From JBBQWR01 sp038210495 (GTDB taxonomy: Bacteria; Planctomycetota; Planctomycetia; Pirellulales; DATAWG01): a DNA stretch of 64,000 nt. The stretch covers positions 1 through 64,000 of the forward strand of contig JBBQWR010000005.1 in NCBI GenBank assembly GCA_038210495.1, in the 5' to 3' direction. Positions 41,154-50,398 of the stretch are shown piece by piece; within the stretch, counting starts at the first letter, position 1; every line of letters begins with the position of its first letter. The notes under the pieces were generated by a model that saw only the letters and a list, made by a program, of their open reading frames with translations, ran no database searches and was not told the DNA's origin. The position numbers and the translations under genes were made by a program.

Positions 41154-43847
41154 ATGGCAAGTCCGTTTTCCCTGTTTCGCAAGCACCAGCGTTGGTTGCT
41201 GGCTGGCGTTACGTTCGTCGCGATGATTAGCTTTGTCGTCGCCACACCCTTCTTTTTTGGCCAGGGAAACGGGGGGGCTGGCCCGAGCGGCAACGCCGAC
41301 AATCCGGTCGTCGCGACTTGGAAGTTCCCCTCGATCCGTCGATCGGACATCGACAACCGGCTGACCGGCCGAACGGCGATCAATCGATTTTTGGCCAAGT
41401 TGATGGGGCTGCCTTATGTGTATCCTCGCTTTCCCGACGATCGGGCCAACCCGGCCGTGCGGAACAACGCGCTCGACACGATCGTGTTCCACCAGAAGGC
41501 GGAGCAATTGGGGCTGACGGTGAGCGACCAAACGGTGAACGAATTCATCGACGGCTTCACCCGCGGCGGCGTAAGCAAGGCCGACAAAGTAAAAGCCGCC
41601 CAGGCGTCTATCGACAGCCGGTCGGGAAACGCCGATTCGCTGTTCGATGCGTTGCGCTACGAGCTCATGGCCGAAAAGTGCATGCGACTGTTGGTGACGG
41701 ACGTTGAGGGACTGTCGAACGGGCCGACCGCGACTCCGCAGCAGCGCTGGGATTATTTCAGCCGCATGGCTCGCCGAGCGACGATTCAGGCGATGCCGGT
41801 GGACGTCAAGGATTTCGTCGATCAGGTGAAGGACCCGGACGATTCGGAACTCCACTCCTTCTACGAAAAGTATAAGGATCAGTTCAGCGACCCCTATCGT
41901 CCCGTGCCCGGGTTCAAGGTTCCGGCCCACGCGAAGTTTTCGTACGTGAAGGCGCTGCGCGACGATTATCTCAAGGTCGTGCAAGGCAGTGTGACCGAAA
42001 GCGATATCAAGGCTTACTACGACAAGCACAAGGAAGATTATCTCAAACCATCGGATGACGACGATTTGCCGAAGGAGAAGGCGAAGCCGACTGACGGTAA
42101 GAAGGACTCCGAAAAGAAGGACGCTGAGAAGAAGGACTTCGAGAAGAAAGAGCCGGTGAAGAAAGACGCTGAAAAGAAGGATGTTGAGAAGAAAGCCGCT
42201 GAATTTAAGGACAGCGGAAAGATCGACGACAAGCCGGCCAGCGACGCCAAGCCGCCGGCCGTGAAAGAAACGGAGCAAGACAAGAAGAGTTCGGAAAGCG
42301 TCACGCCGCCCGCGAAAGACGCCGGCGGTAAGCAACCCGCCGAAGAGTCGCCGGACTCTGGCAAAAAGTCGCTTTTGAACGCGCCGCGGCATGGGCACGA
42401 GCAGCTATTGGCCCTGGCCGACGAGGCCGCTGCGCCCGCGGCGAAGAAAGCCGACGATAAATCCGAGCCAGCCAAGAGCGACTCGGCCAAGACCGAGCCG
42501 GCGAAAGAGGAGCCTCTCAAGACGGACACTCCCAAGTCCGACCCCGTAAAACCCGATCCGACCGCGAAGGCTGAGCCAGCCGCGAAATCCGATCCGGCCA
42601 AGACCGACTCGCTTAAGACTGACTCGCCAAAAACTGATTCGACCAAAGTCGATCCGGCTAAGGCTGACGCTCCGAAGACGGACGCGCCAAAAACGGACGC
42701 GCCTTCGGCTAAACCGATCACGAGTTCGGCCGATCCTATTGTCGATCCGATCAAGGCTACCGTGAAATCGACGGGCGCCACCGATCAACCCAAGAAACCG
42801 ATCGAGAAAATCAAGATCGACGAGTACCAGCCCTTTGAAAAGGTCCACGACAAAATTCGAGACAAGCTGGCCGGCGAAAAGGCGGCCGCGAAAATCGAAG
42901 AGGAAACGAACAAGCTCTCGACCCAACTCGGCACTTATGCCGGCAAGCTCTCGACGTGGCAGGCCGTTCGCGAAGGAAACCAGCCGGTTGCCCCCAATTT
43001 CGAGGCCATTGCGGAAAAAATCAGCCCGAGACTTAAATTCGGCGAAACCGATTCCAGCGCCGCCGACGACTTGGCCAGCAGCAACGAACTGGGCAAGTCG
43101 ATCAGCTTCGATGGCCAGGGCCACGGGGTGAGATTCGCTCAGCAGGCCTATGCCCCGGCGATCACTCGCTACAAGCCGTATCGCTCGTACGGAAACGACG
43201 GCGAGCATCCGACCGAATTTCTCTGGTGGCGAACATCCTACGACGAGCCCTACGTGCCGACTTTTGCCAAAACCCGGGATCGCGTGCTGAAGAATTGGAA
43301 GATGGTCGAAGCCCGTAAAAAGGCCATCGAGAAAGCGAAGGAATATGCCCGGCAGGCCACGGACCAGCGAGCCGAGCTCAAGGAAATGTTCGGCGTTAAG
43401 GCCAATCTCACGGTCAAGACGGTCGGGCCATTCACGTGGGTCGAACAGTTGAACGTCGCCCGCAATCCGGGCGAGCAGCCGCAGTTGCGGATGAGTCAGC
43501 CGGCAGGTCTCGACATTCCGGGCGAGGATTTTATGCGGACCACTTTCAGTCTGCAGCCGCAGACGACCGGTGTCGCGCTGAATCAGCCGCAGACGATCGC
43601 CTATGTGATTCAGCTCGAAAAACTTGACCCATCGGAAGACGACTTCCGCCGGCAATTCTTGGCGACGATGTCCAGCCCGATGGCCGCCAGCGCGCTGCAA
43701 GCCGGCTCGCCCGAGATGGCGCAGAGCATGCGCGCGACCTTGAAATCGGTCATGGACGAGTTCGCGGTCAAACCCGTCGAGTCCGAATTACTGGACACCC
43801 GCAACGCGGCCCCGAGCAGTTCGCCCGCCGATGACAGCGGCGACTAA
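41154..43847 (+). CDS. Membrane-anchored SurA/PpiD-like protein with long charged linker
   Basis: An 897-residue protein. One N-terminal membrane helix (WLLAGVTFVAMISFVVATPFFF) anchors it, as in PpiD. Residues about 50-270 are helical like SurA N-terminal chaperone domains (RRSDIDNRL, AEQLGLTVSDQTVNEFIDGF, FSYVKALRDDYLKVVQGSVTESDIKAYYDKHKEDY). Residues about 295-550 are a low-complexity linker of Lys/Asp/Ala/Pro/Glu repeats (units such as KTDSPKTDSTKVDPAK). The C-terminal 340 residues hold another helical region (AKIEEETNKLSTQL, REGNQPVAPNFEAI). I see no clear parvulin active site. It probably helps fold exported proteins. A longer-than-usual, planctomycete-style version. Confidence 0.65.
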   Translation: MASPFSLFRKHQRWLLAGVTFVAMISFVVATPFFFGQGNGGAGPSGNADNPVVATWKFPSIRRSDIDNRLTGRTAINRFLAKLMGLPYVYPRFPDDRANPAVRNNALDTIVFHQKAEQLGLTVSDQTVNEFIDGFTRGGVSKADKVKAAQASIDSRSGNADSLFDALRYELMAEKCMRLLVTDVEGLSNGPTATPQQRWDYFSRMARRATIQAMPVDVKDFVDQVKDPDDSELHSFYEKYKDQFSDPYRPVPGFKVPAHAKFSYVKALRDDYLKVVQGSVTESDIKAYYDKHKEDYLKPSDDDDLPKEKAKPTDGKKDSEKKDAEKKDFEKKEPVKKDAEKKDVEKKAAEFKDSGKIDDKPASDAKPPAVKETEQDKKSSESVTPPAKDAGGKQPAEESPDSGKKSLLNAPRHGHEQLLALADEAAAPAAKKADDKSEPAKSDSAKTEPAKEEPLKTDTPKSDPVKPDPTAKAEPAAKSDPAKTDSLKTDSPKTDSTKVDPAKADAPKTDAPKTDAPSAKPITSSADPIVDPIKATVKSTGATDQPKKPIEKIKIDEYQPFEKVHDKIRDKLAGEKAAAKIEEETNKLSTQLGTYAGKLSTWQAVREGNQPVAPNFEAIAEKISPRLKFGETDSSAADDLASSNELGKSISFDGQGHGVRFAQQAYAPAITRYKPYRSYGNDGEHPTEFLWWRTSYDEPYVPTFAKTRDRVLKNWKMVEARKKAIEKAKEYARQATDQRAELKEMFGVKANLTVKTVGPFTWVEQLNVARNPGEQPQLRMSQPAGLDIPGEDFMRTTFSLQPQTTGVALNQPQTIAYVIQLEKLDPSEDDFRRQFLATMSSPMAASALQAGSPEMAQSMRATLKSVMDEFAVKPVESELLDTRNAAPSSSPADDSGD

Positions 43848-44154
43848 CCATCCGGCTAGCGGTGTGGCAACGTCCGCTCCATGGCTTCCTCTCTCGGGCG
43901 GCACAATCGATTCGATCGATAGGTTGGATTGCGCGCATGGCAATTCGGCGGTCGGACGAGCTAGTATTCCCCCGGCTTGCCGTTAAAAAAGCAATGCTTG
44001 AACAAGAGACGTCAGATGGGCGATCCATTCGAGATTCTCCCATTTGACTTGGCCGTCGCCTTCAAGAATTACCACGCGCCGATCGTTCGATTCGAATTCG
44101 GTGGTGCGAAGGGTCCTTCAACCGGCCGTCCGGAAACTGCCGACAGTCGCTCTT
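43848..44154. other. Spacer before the Tad genes
   Basis: About 300 bases between the SurA-like gene and the first TadE-like gene. No recognisable gene. The upstream part of the TadE reading frame extends into it (from 44044) without TadE-like sequence. Confidence 0.4.
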
Positions 44155-44667
44155 ATGACGCTACGATCCCACCGCCGTTTTCGCCCATTGCCGGCTACTG
44201 GCCGAGGAGCATTGGTCGCGCGGAGTGGAACGGCGACGGTCGAGGCGGCTTTTGTGCTTACGATGATGATCCCGCTGCTGTTGGGTTCTTGGGAAGTTAG
44301 CCGGTTGGTCGAAGTCCAGCAGATTCTGAATAACAGCGCCCGAGAGGGCGCTCGCCAAGCGGCCGCCGGACAACTTTCCATGTCGCAGGTGCAGCAAGTC
44401 GTGACCGATTATCTGAAAGACGCCGGGCTACCAACGACGAATTCCGTCGTCACGGTTCAAGACCTGACCAATCCGAGCACCGATCCGACCCTGGCCACCG
44501 AATTCGATAACCTGCAGGTGACAGTGACGATTCCCTTTAAAGACGTTCGCTGGAGCTCGGCGCTGTTAGTGACCAGCAACAGCACGATTCTTAAGGCGAC
44601 GGCGAATTGGTTTTCCGAAAACGGCTCGGCCTATCCGACCAGCATTTCAGCGCCGGCGGGAAATTGA
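44155..44667 (+). CDS. TadE-like pilus assembly protein (first)
   Basis: The protein has 170 residues from ATG 44155. It shows the TadE signature: a basic start, then G-T-A-T-V-E-A-A-F (Glu of the pseudopilin-like cleavage motif) running into a membrane helix (VLTMMIPLLLGSWEVSRL), then QILNNSAREGARQAA. The remainder is a beta-rich extracytoplasmic domain. TadE proteins are pseudopilins of the Flp/Tad system that need prepilin peptidase. The start is not certain; an upstream in-frame ATG exists at 44044, and no good ribosome site is seen. It is 53 bases from the next TadE gene. Confidence 0.8.
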   Translation: MTLRSHRRFRPLPATGRGALVARSGTATVEAAFVLTMMIPLLLGSWEVSRLVEVQQILNNSAREGARQAAAGQLSMSQVQQVVTDYLKDAGLPTTNSVVTVQDLTNPSTDPTLATEFDNLQVTVTIPFKDVRWSSALLVTSNSTILKATANWFSENGSAYPTSISAPAGN

Positions 44668-44720
44668 GCCCACGCATCCGCGACATCGAATTGACTCGAC
44701 CACTTTCGAGGACGTGAATC

Positions 44721-45158
44721 ATGAGGCGACGAAAGTCAATCCGTCGCGGCGCCGCGATCGTCGAATGCGCGATCGTATTGCCCGTCTGCTTATGGTTCAT
44801 GCTGGGCCTATTCGACTTTTGTCGCGTGTTGATGGTGCGGCAATTAGTCGACAACGCGGCTCGCGAGGGAGCCCGATACGCCACCGTGAGCACCACAAGC
44901 GTCAACACAGCCGCCGTTCAGACAGTCGTGCAGAATTATTTGGCCGGGCAATCGTCCACCAGCGCGACCACGATTCAAGTTTATTTGGCCGATTCGACCA
45001 CGGGAGCGAATCTCGGCGATTGGACGACGGCGCAGTTGGGCCAGGCGATCGCGGTCCAGGTGTCGGTGAATTTCTCGCCGCTGATTTCCAAAATCAGCTT
45101 CTTGCCGGCCAGCATGTCGATCGGGGCGACAGTGATCATGCGTTCGGAAGCCAATTGA
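44721..45158 (+). CDS. TadE-like pilus assembly protein (second)
   Basis: A 145-residue protein: MRRRKSIRRGAAIVECAIVLPVCLWFMLGLFDFCRVL is the pseudopilin-like N-terminus (conserved E after the AAIV) and membrane helix, followed by QLVDNAAREGARYATVS and a small beta-rich domain. GAGGACG precedes the ATG. It stops 13 bases before the TadG-like start, so the three genes are probably one transcript. Confidence 0.87.
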   Translation: MRRRKSIRRGAAIVECAIVLPVCLWFMLGLFDFCRVLMVRQLVDNAAREGARYATVSTTSVNTAAVQTVVQNYLAGQSSTSATTIQVYLADSTTGANLGDWTTAQLGQAIAVQVSVNFSPLISKISFLPASMSIGATVIMRSEAN

Positions 45159-45171
45159 AGGAGTGCGGGTC

Positions 45172-47595
45172 ATGCCGATGCGAAAGACTCTCCGCCGCGA
45201 TCGACGCGGCACGCTGCTCCCGCTGTTTGCCTTGGCGCTGGTGCCAATCTGCGGATTCGTGGCGCTGTCAGTCGATCTGGGATTGATTGCGCTGGCCAGG
45301 ACCGAGGCGCAAAACGCCGCCGACGCCGCCGCCTTGGCCGGCGCGCGGACGATCGACGGCAGCGGCACGTCGAATCTCACGACCGCCACCAGCAACGCTC
45401 AAGCCGCCGCGGTGGCGAACCGAGTTCTCGGTCAATCCGTGACGACGTCGCAGGTCGCCGTCGTCCATGGGGCCTATCACTACGATTCAACCGCGAAGAC
45501 ATTCGCGCCGCAGTTTCCTCCCGTCAGTCCCGACAATTACAACCTAACGCAAGCCACGGTCACGGGAACCGTCAAGAGCCAGTTCGCCCGAGTGCTGGGC
45601 TTGTCGCTATCGAATATCTCGGCCGTGGCGACTGCCGCTCACCGCCCGCGCGATATCGCCATCGTGCTGGACTATTCGGGCTCGATGAACAACGAAAGCG
45701 ATCTTTGGAATTGCGAATCCTATTTAGGCGCCATGGAATATACGTCGAACAACGCCGATCCCGTGTTTCCGGAGTTTGGGCCCTACGACACGACGTTCTC
45801 GCCCCTGGCGGCGCTACAATGCACCAGCAGCGATCCGCGAGTCGGCATGTGCAATGTAACGCAGTCGGTCTTGGGCGTGCCCGCGATGGTCAACGACTAT
45901 TACAAGAACTCGCGCGGGGCCTCGGCGTCCGCCGCCTTCGCGGCGGCGCCAGCCGCGATCACAAATACGGTCAACGGCGGCGACAAGTATTTGCCCGCTA
46001 AAAACACGACCACGCCCGCCAAGACTTGGAAAGACATCACCGGCAGCAGCGCCACGGGATTCGCCGGATATGCGGCCTCTCAAGGAGGCGTCTTCAACGG
46101 ATACATCCAGGGGCCGGGCTACTGGGGAAAGACTTTTTTCATCTGGCCGCCCGACCCGATCAACGACTGGCGCAAAACTTACTTTCTGCTGAGCTACGGC
46201 GGTAGCGGAGTCAACGACGACCGATTGCTGTTTGACTCCAGCGGCGTCCTGAATACGCCGACAGGCAACTACGTCATCAACTACAAAGCGATCCTGAGTT
46301 GGATCAAAAACGTCGGGCCCAATCCGTTTCCCACCCAATTGCGAGCGGGGAATATTCTCTACTACGCGGCGATCCCGACCGACGTGCCGGTTAGCGCCTA
46401 CGATTATTCGACGGATAATTCGACCATCTCTGACCCCGATCAACGATTCTGGAAAGAGTACATCGACTTCGCTCTCGGCGTTTGGCAAGATCCGCTCGGC
46501 AATACTCAGACGCCAGGCAATCCGGCCTGCAGCATGGGAACGGATTTCACGTGCGGGTCGGCCAGCGGCGGAACCTATGTCTCGATCACGGGTCCCGACG
46601 CCAAGGATCCGAACAATCGATTCTATGTGGCCTCGACCGACAATCCGAAACGTCCGCGGCATCGGTTTTGGTTTGGACCAATGACGATGATCCAATTTCT
46701 ATCCGATACGGGCCGTCTGCCGGGCACGGCGCACGACGTCTCGATGATTGCCGCCAAGCTGGGCGTGGCCGGCGCGCTGACCGATATCCAAAACAATCAT
46801 CCCAACGACATGGTCGCGATGCTGCTCTTCAATCGGCCAGCCTATACGGGCGAGCCGAGCGAAGTCGGCGCCTTCGGCACGCCGCAATCGTGCTTGGGTC
46901 GCAACTATGCCTCGATGATCAACGCTCTCTGGTTTCCGCCGAACAGCGGCACGAGCGACGTACGGCTCTGGGATGCGAACGGGCAACTTACTCCTCGGGC
47001 CCACGGCGATTACAACGGCAACACGGCCACCAGCTATGGCCTGATGTTGGCCTACAATCAATTCAGCAGCAACAGCTCGCTGCAAGGGCCGAGTCTGGGC
47101 GGCTTCGGCCGCGTTGGCGCTCAGAAGATCGTGATCCTCGAAACCGACGGAATGGCGAATCAAGCCACCAATGCCGGCAAATCCAACAACGGCGCCAATC
47201 AGTCGTACTATCAAATTCGCCCAGGCGACAGCATCACTCCTAGCGGCGCCGGCGCGGCGCAGGACGCGCTCGATGTCGCCACGAGAATCTGCTCGTTGAC
47301 GACCGACGCGAGCGGGATTCCCGGCTACGCGACCGCGCGAACTCCGGTGACGATTCATACCTTGGCGTTCGGAGCCGTGTTCGAGCCGACCGCGTCGGGT
47401 TCGGAACCGGCCAACGCGGTGTCGTTTCTCCAGCAGCTATCCACGATCGGTGGAACGGTGTTTCCCAGTTCGTCGTCCGATGTCACCGACGGCTACAAAT
47501 GGTGCATCGGCACGCTCGATCAGCGCCAGATTAAACTGCAAACGGCCTTCACGAAAATCCTCGAATCGACCGTCGCGGTCGTGCTCGTTAAGTGA
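45172..47595 (+). CDS. TadG-like protein with von Willebrand A domain
   Basis: An 807-residue protein from ATG 45172, preceded by AAGGAG at 8 bases; a GTG 9 bases earlier overlaps that site. The N-terminus (RRDRRGTLLPLFALALVPICGFVALSVDLG, AQNAADAAALAGAR) is the Tad_N/TadG membrane segment. A von Willebrand A fold follows, with the MIDAS start DYSGSM at 167-172 and the later KIVILETDGMAN. A large insertion of about 350 residues, rich in Gly/Ser/Asn/Tyr, separates the two. It would be exported and face the surface, near Tad pili. No tadA, tadB, tadC, cpaB or flp gene is beside it, so the set is only the minor-pilin part. Confidence 0.85.
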   Translation: MPMRKTLRRDRRGTLLPLFALALVPICGFVALSVDLGLIALARTEAQNAADAAALAGARTIDGSGTSNLTTATSNAQAAAVANRVLGQSVTTSQVAVVHGAYHYDSTAKTFAPQFPPVSPDNYNLTQATVTGTVKSQFARVLGLSLSNISAVATAAHRPRDIAIVLDYSGSMNNESDLWNCESYLGAMEYTSNNADPVFPEFGPYDTTFSPLAALQCTSSDPRVGMCNVTQSVLGVPAMVNDYYKNSRGASASAAFAAAPAAITNTVNGGDKYLPAKNTTTPAKTWKDITGSSATGFAGYAASQGGVFNGYIQGPGYWGKTFFIWPPDPINDWRKTYFLLSYGGSGVNDDRLLFDSSGVLNTPTGNYVINYKAILSWIKNVGPNPFPTQLRAGNILYYAAIPTDVPVSAYDYSTDNSTISDPDQRFWKEYIDFALGVWQDPLGNTQTPGNPACSMGTDFTCGSASGGTYVSITGPDAKDPNNRFYVASTDNPKRPRHRFWFGPMTMIQFLSDTGRLPGTAHDVSMIAAKLGVAGALTDIQNNHPNDMVAMLLFNRPAYTGEPSEVGAFGTPQSCLGRNYASMINALWFPPNSGTSDVRLWDANGQLTPRAHGDYNGNTATSYGLMLAYNQFSSNSSLQGPSLGGFGRVGAQKIVILETDGMANQATNAGKSNNGANQSYYQIRPGDSITPSGAGAAQDALDVATRICSLTTDASGIPGYATARTPVTIHTLAFGAVFEPTASGSEPANAVSFLQQLSTIGGTVFPSSSSDVTDGYKWCIGTLDQRQIKLQTAFTKILESTVAVVLVK

Positions 47596-47625
47596 GAGCC
47601 GGATGCCCGGGGTCGATCGCCAACG

Positions 47626-48429
47626 CTAGGTGAGCGGGATGCGGAGTCCGTCGTAGGCTAGCTCCATACCCGCCGGCAGCGCCGCGTTCACTGCTTCGTG
47701 CTCGAGTTCGTGCGACATGTGGGTGAAGATGGTCCGCCGAGGCTGGAGTTCTCGCGCGACGGCGATCGCCTGATCCAAACTGAAATGCGTGGCATGCGGG
47801 CGCGGTCTGAGCGCATCGAGAATCAGGATATCGAGTCCCTCGAGCAGCGCCCGGCTGGCCGCTGGGATATGGTTCGTATCGGTGCAATAGGCCACGTTGC
47901 CGAAGCGAAACCCAAGCACACGGAATCGCCCGTGATTCAGCCGGAGTGGAATCACCTCCTGACCCAGCACGCTAAACGGATCTGATTCGATCCGCTTGAG
48001 CGCCAGTTGCGGCACGCCGCCGCCGTAATTGATCGCCTCGGGAGTGAACGCATAGTCGAACGATTTGCGAATCCTCGCTTCGACGAATTCTTCGCAGTAA
48101 GTCGGCAGCGCGTAGCCAAGGTAGTAGAAAAAAATCCGCGTGTCGTCGAGGCCGAACAGATGATCCGCGTGGTCGTGCGTGTAGAGCAGCGCATGCACCA
48201 CGCCGATCTGCTCGCGGAGCAATTGGGTCCGCAAGTCGGGCGTCGTATCCACCAGCAGCGTCCCCTCCGGCAATCCGATCGCCAGACTGCACCGCGTCCG
48301 TTGATTCTTGGGATTCGTGCTTCGGCAAACGGGGCAATTGCAGCCCACGCAAGGAACGCCGACGGAAGTGCCAGTGCCCAGGAACAGAATCTGGCCGGCG
48401 AGATCGGCGGATGGGTAGGAGTCGGGCAC
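47626..48429 (-). CDS. Metallo-beta-lactamase-fold hydrolase, PhnP-like
   Basis: A 267-residue protein, start set at GTG 48429 (not certain). It has the GTGTSVGVPCVGCNCPVCRS start with a CxCxxC cluster as in PhnP-type proteins, then the metal-binding THDHADH motif and later DTNHIPAASRALLEG and FTHMSHELEHE. It should bind two metal ions and hydrolyse a phosphodiester, perhaps a cyclic one. It is on the same strand as phoU, but 217 bases with repeat C units lie between, so it may not be part of the Pho transcript. Confidence 0.85.
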   Translation of the reverse strand: MPDSYPSADLAGQILFLGTGTSVGVPCVGCNCPVCRSTNPKNQRTRCSLAIGLPEGTLLVDTTPDLRTQLLREQIGVVHALLYTHDHADHLFGLDDTRIFFYYLGYALPTYCEEFVEARIRKSFDYAFTPEAINYGGGVPQLALKRIESDPFSVLGQEVIPLRLNHGRFRVLGFRFGNVAYCTDTNHIPAASRALLEGLDILILDALRPRPHATHFSLDQAIAVARELQPRRTIFTHMSHELEHEAVNAALPAGMELAYDGLRIPLT

Positions 48430-48552
48430 GGACGGGGGGCGAAGTCGGGAGTCGGGAGTACGAGGACCAGGCGGGCAGCGGCGAACGACTGCTATCGTAA
48501 CTGCGGGCGAGCGGTGAAGTGAAGGGGCGCGGCACGGTTAGCTAAAGGAGCC

Positions 48553-48635
48553 ACGCACGAAGTAAGCGCTAGAGCCTCGCACGCAGTAAGCGAATCTTGC
48601 GAGAATCGACGACCACGCTCGCTTACTTCGTGCGC
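48553..48635. repeat. Repeat C cluster (three units)
   Basis: ACGCACGAAGTAAGCG at 48553-48568, the variant TCGCACGCAGTAAGCG at 48577-48592, and the inverted CGCTTACTTCGTGCGC at 48620-48635. Direct and inverted units can form a hairpin between phoU and the hydrolase gene. Another unit lies at the alaS stop. Confidence 0.6.
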
Positions 48636-48646
48636 GGGTCGAGCGC

Positions 48647-49309
48647 TCAATCGGTGCTGGCTTGATGCCGCACGATTTCGCCCTCGACCATGTAGATCAC
48701 GTCTTCGGCGACGTTGGTGGCCATGTCGGCCAGGCGCTCGAGGTGCTTCGATACCGAGTTCAGTTTGAGCAGGTATTCGGTCCGCTCCGGGTTGCGGCGA
48801 ATGGCGGCGAGGACTTGATGCCGGATTCGCTGCCGCGAGGCGTCGACTTTGTCGTCTTCGAGGCGGATTTGGCGGGCGAGCGGCGCGTCGGCGTTGACCA
48901 GCGCGTCGAGGCTTCGCTTGACCATGTGCTGGGCGTCCATCGCCATGCTCCGGAAATCGATCGGCAGGTCCATCGGCTCGGCCCGGGCGATGAACGCGAC
49001 CCGCTTGGCGATGTTCTTGGAGATGTCGCCCATCCGCTCCAGGTCGTTGTTGATCTTCAACGTGGCGACGACGAACCGCAGATCGTTGGCCACGGGCTGA
49101 TACAGGGCCAAAATCTTGAGGCACTCTTCTTCGACCTCGACTTCCATCCGATCGATGACCGAATCGTCGGCGATGATCTTGTCGGCCAACGAGGCGTCGC
49201 GATTGATGAGTGCGGAAATGGCCTTCGCGATCGCCTCCTCGACGAGCGTGCCGACGTAGAGGATCTTCTGCTTGAGCGCGTCGATTTGGCGTTGAATGTG
49301 TTTGGTCAT
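48647..49309 (-). CDS. phoU: Phosphate signalling protein PhoU
   Basis: A 220-residue all-helical protein with the two PhoU repeats: residues about 15-100 (LYVGTLVEEAIAKAISALI, DRMEVEVEEECLKILALYQPVANDLRFVVATLKINNDLERMGDISKNIA) and 115-205 (MVKRSLDALVNAD, LNSVSKHLERLADMATNVAEDVIYM). The ERMGD and ERLAD motifs are the metal-binding E-x-x-x-D signatures. PhoU links the Pst transporter to PhoR and keeps PhoR quiet when phosphate is ample. It follows pstB by 64 bases. Confidence 0.95.
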   Translation of the reverse strand: MTKHIQRQIDALKQKILYVGTLVEEAIAKAISALINRDASLADKIIADDSVIDRMEVEVEEECLKILALYQPVANDLRFVVATLKINNDLERMGDISKNIAKRVAFIARAEPMDLPIDFRSMAMDAQHMVKRSLDALVNADAPLARQIRLEDDKVDASRQRIRHQVLAAIRRNPERTEYLLKLNSVSKHLERLADMATNVAEDVIYMVEGEIVRHQASTD

Positions 49310-49373
49310 GCGTTTTTAAATTTGATGGGCGTTCCGCCACGCGCGTCGTAATCGATGCGGCCAAGGGGGCCGG

Positions 49374-50357
49374 TTATCCGAAGCGGCCGGTGACGTAGTC
49401 TTCCGTTTCCTTGAGATTGGGCTTCGTGAAGATATGGGACGTCGGGCCGTATTCGATCAGATGCCCGAGGTACATAAACGCCGTGAAATCGCTGGTCCGG
49501 GAGGCCTGCTGCATGTTGTGCGTGACGATTAGCACCGAGTACGAGCCGCGGAGCTCTTGAATCAAGTCCTCGACTTTTCCGGTCGCGATCGGATCGAGCG
49601 CCGAGCAGGGTTCGTCGAGCAGCAACACCTCGGGCTCGGCGGCGATCGCGCGGGCGATGCACAGCCGCTGCTGCTGCCCGCCCGACATGCCCAAGGCGCT
49701 TTCGTGCAAGCGATCTTTGACTTCGTCCCAGAGGGCGGCGCCTCGCAGGCTCCGCTCGCAGACTTCGTCCAGCACGCCGCGTTTGCGCTCGCCGTCGATC
49801 CGCAGAGCGTAGACGACGTTTTCGTAAACGCTCATGGGAAACGGGTTCGGCTTTTGAAAGACCATGCCCATTCGCTTGCGCAGCTCGATCACGTCGACGG
49901 ACGTTTTGTAGATCGAATCGCCGCTGAGCCGCATGTCTCCCTCGATCCGGACGCTGCTCAAAAGGTCGTTCAGCCGGTTGACCGAGCGGAGGAGCGTCGA
50001 CTTGCCGCAGCCGCTGGGACCAATCAGCGCGGTGACTTTGTTCTTCGGGATCGACAGCGAGACATTATGCAGGGCCTGTTTGGCGCCGTACCACAGGTTG
50101 AACGAGTCGATCTCGACGACCGGGTCTTCCTTGGCCAGCGACGGATGCGTTTCGGTCGGAAATGTCTGTCCGCGACTGATCGCCGCCAAACGGCTGGGCG
50201 AAGGCTCGGGCCGATTCGATGCGCCCGTGCCCAGGCCGATCGCCGCTGCGTCGGTGGCCAGGCCGGAAGCCATTAGGTTGCCTCGGCCGGTTTGTTCGGT
50301 TGTGGAACTGGTGCGGATCGGAAGCATTTTTTTCGGGCTCGCGGTAATAGGAGCCAT
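49374..50357 (-). CDS. pstB: Phosphate ABC transporter ATPase PstB
   Basis: A 327-residue protein. The ABC domain is complete: GPSGCGKST (Walker A), a Q-loop in VFQKPNPFPMSVYENV, LGMSGGQQQRLCIARA (signature) and VLLLDEPCSALDP (Walker B). It powers high-affinity phosphate uptake with PstA and PstC. The N-terminus has an extra 75 or so residues before VEIDSFNLWYGAKQAL, rich in Ala/Gly/Thr; a later start is possible (for example near 50273, MASGLA). It lies 41 bases downstream of pstA. Confidence 0.95.
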   Translation of the reverse strand: MAPITASPKKMLPIRTSSTTEQTGRGNLMASGLATDAAAIGLGTGASNRPEPSPSRLAAISRGQTFPTETHPSLAKEDPVVEIDSFNLWYGAKQALHNVSLSIPKNKVTALIGPSGCGKSTLLRSVNRLNDLLSSVRIEGDMRLSGDSIYKTSVDVIELRKRMGMVFQKPNPFPMSVYENVVYALRIDGERKRGVLDEVCERSLRGAALWDEVKDRLHESALGMSGGQQQRLCIARAIAAEPEVLLLDEPCSALDPIATGKVEDLIQELRGSYSVLIVTHNMQQASRTSDFTAFMYLGHLIEYGPTSHIFTKPNLKETEDYVTGRFG

Positions 50358-50398
50358 AGCGGTCCATCTTGAGGGCCATTGTTTACGAACGGACCATT

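Noticed and set aside
42450..42720. Tandem repeats suggestive of an array
   Set aside because: They are codon-level repeats of Lys/Thr/Asp/Pro within a protein linker, not CRISPR: no constant repeat and no spacers.
42405..43700. Minus-strand frame of 431 codons opposite the SurA-like gene
   Set aside because: Arises from the repetitive linker codons; no start signal and no known family.
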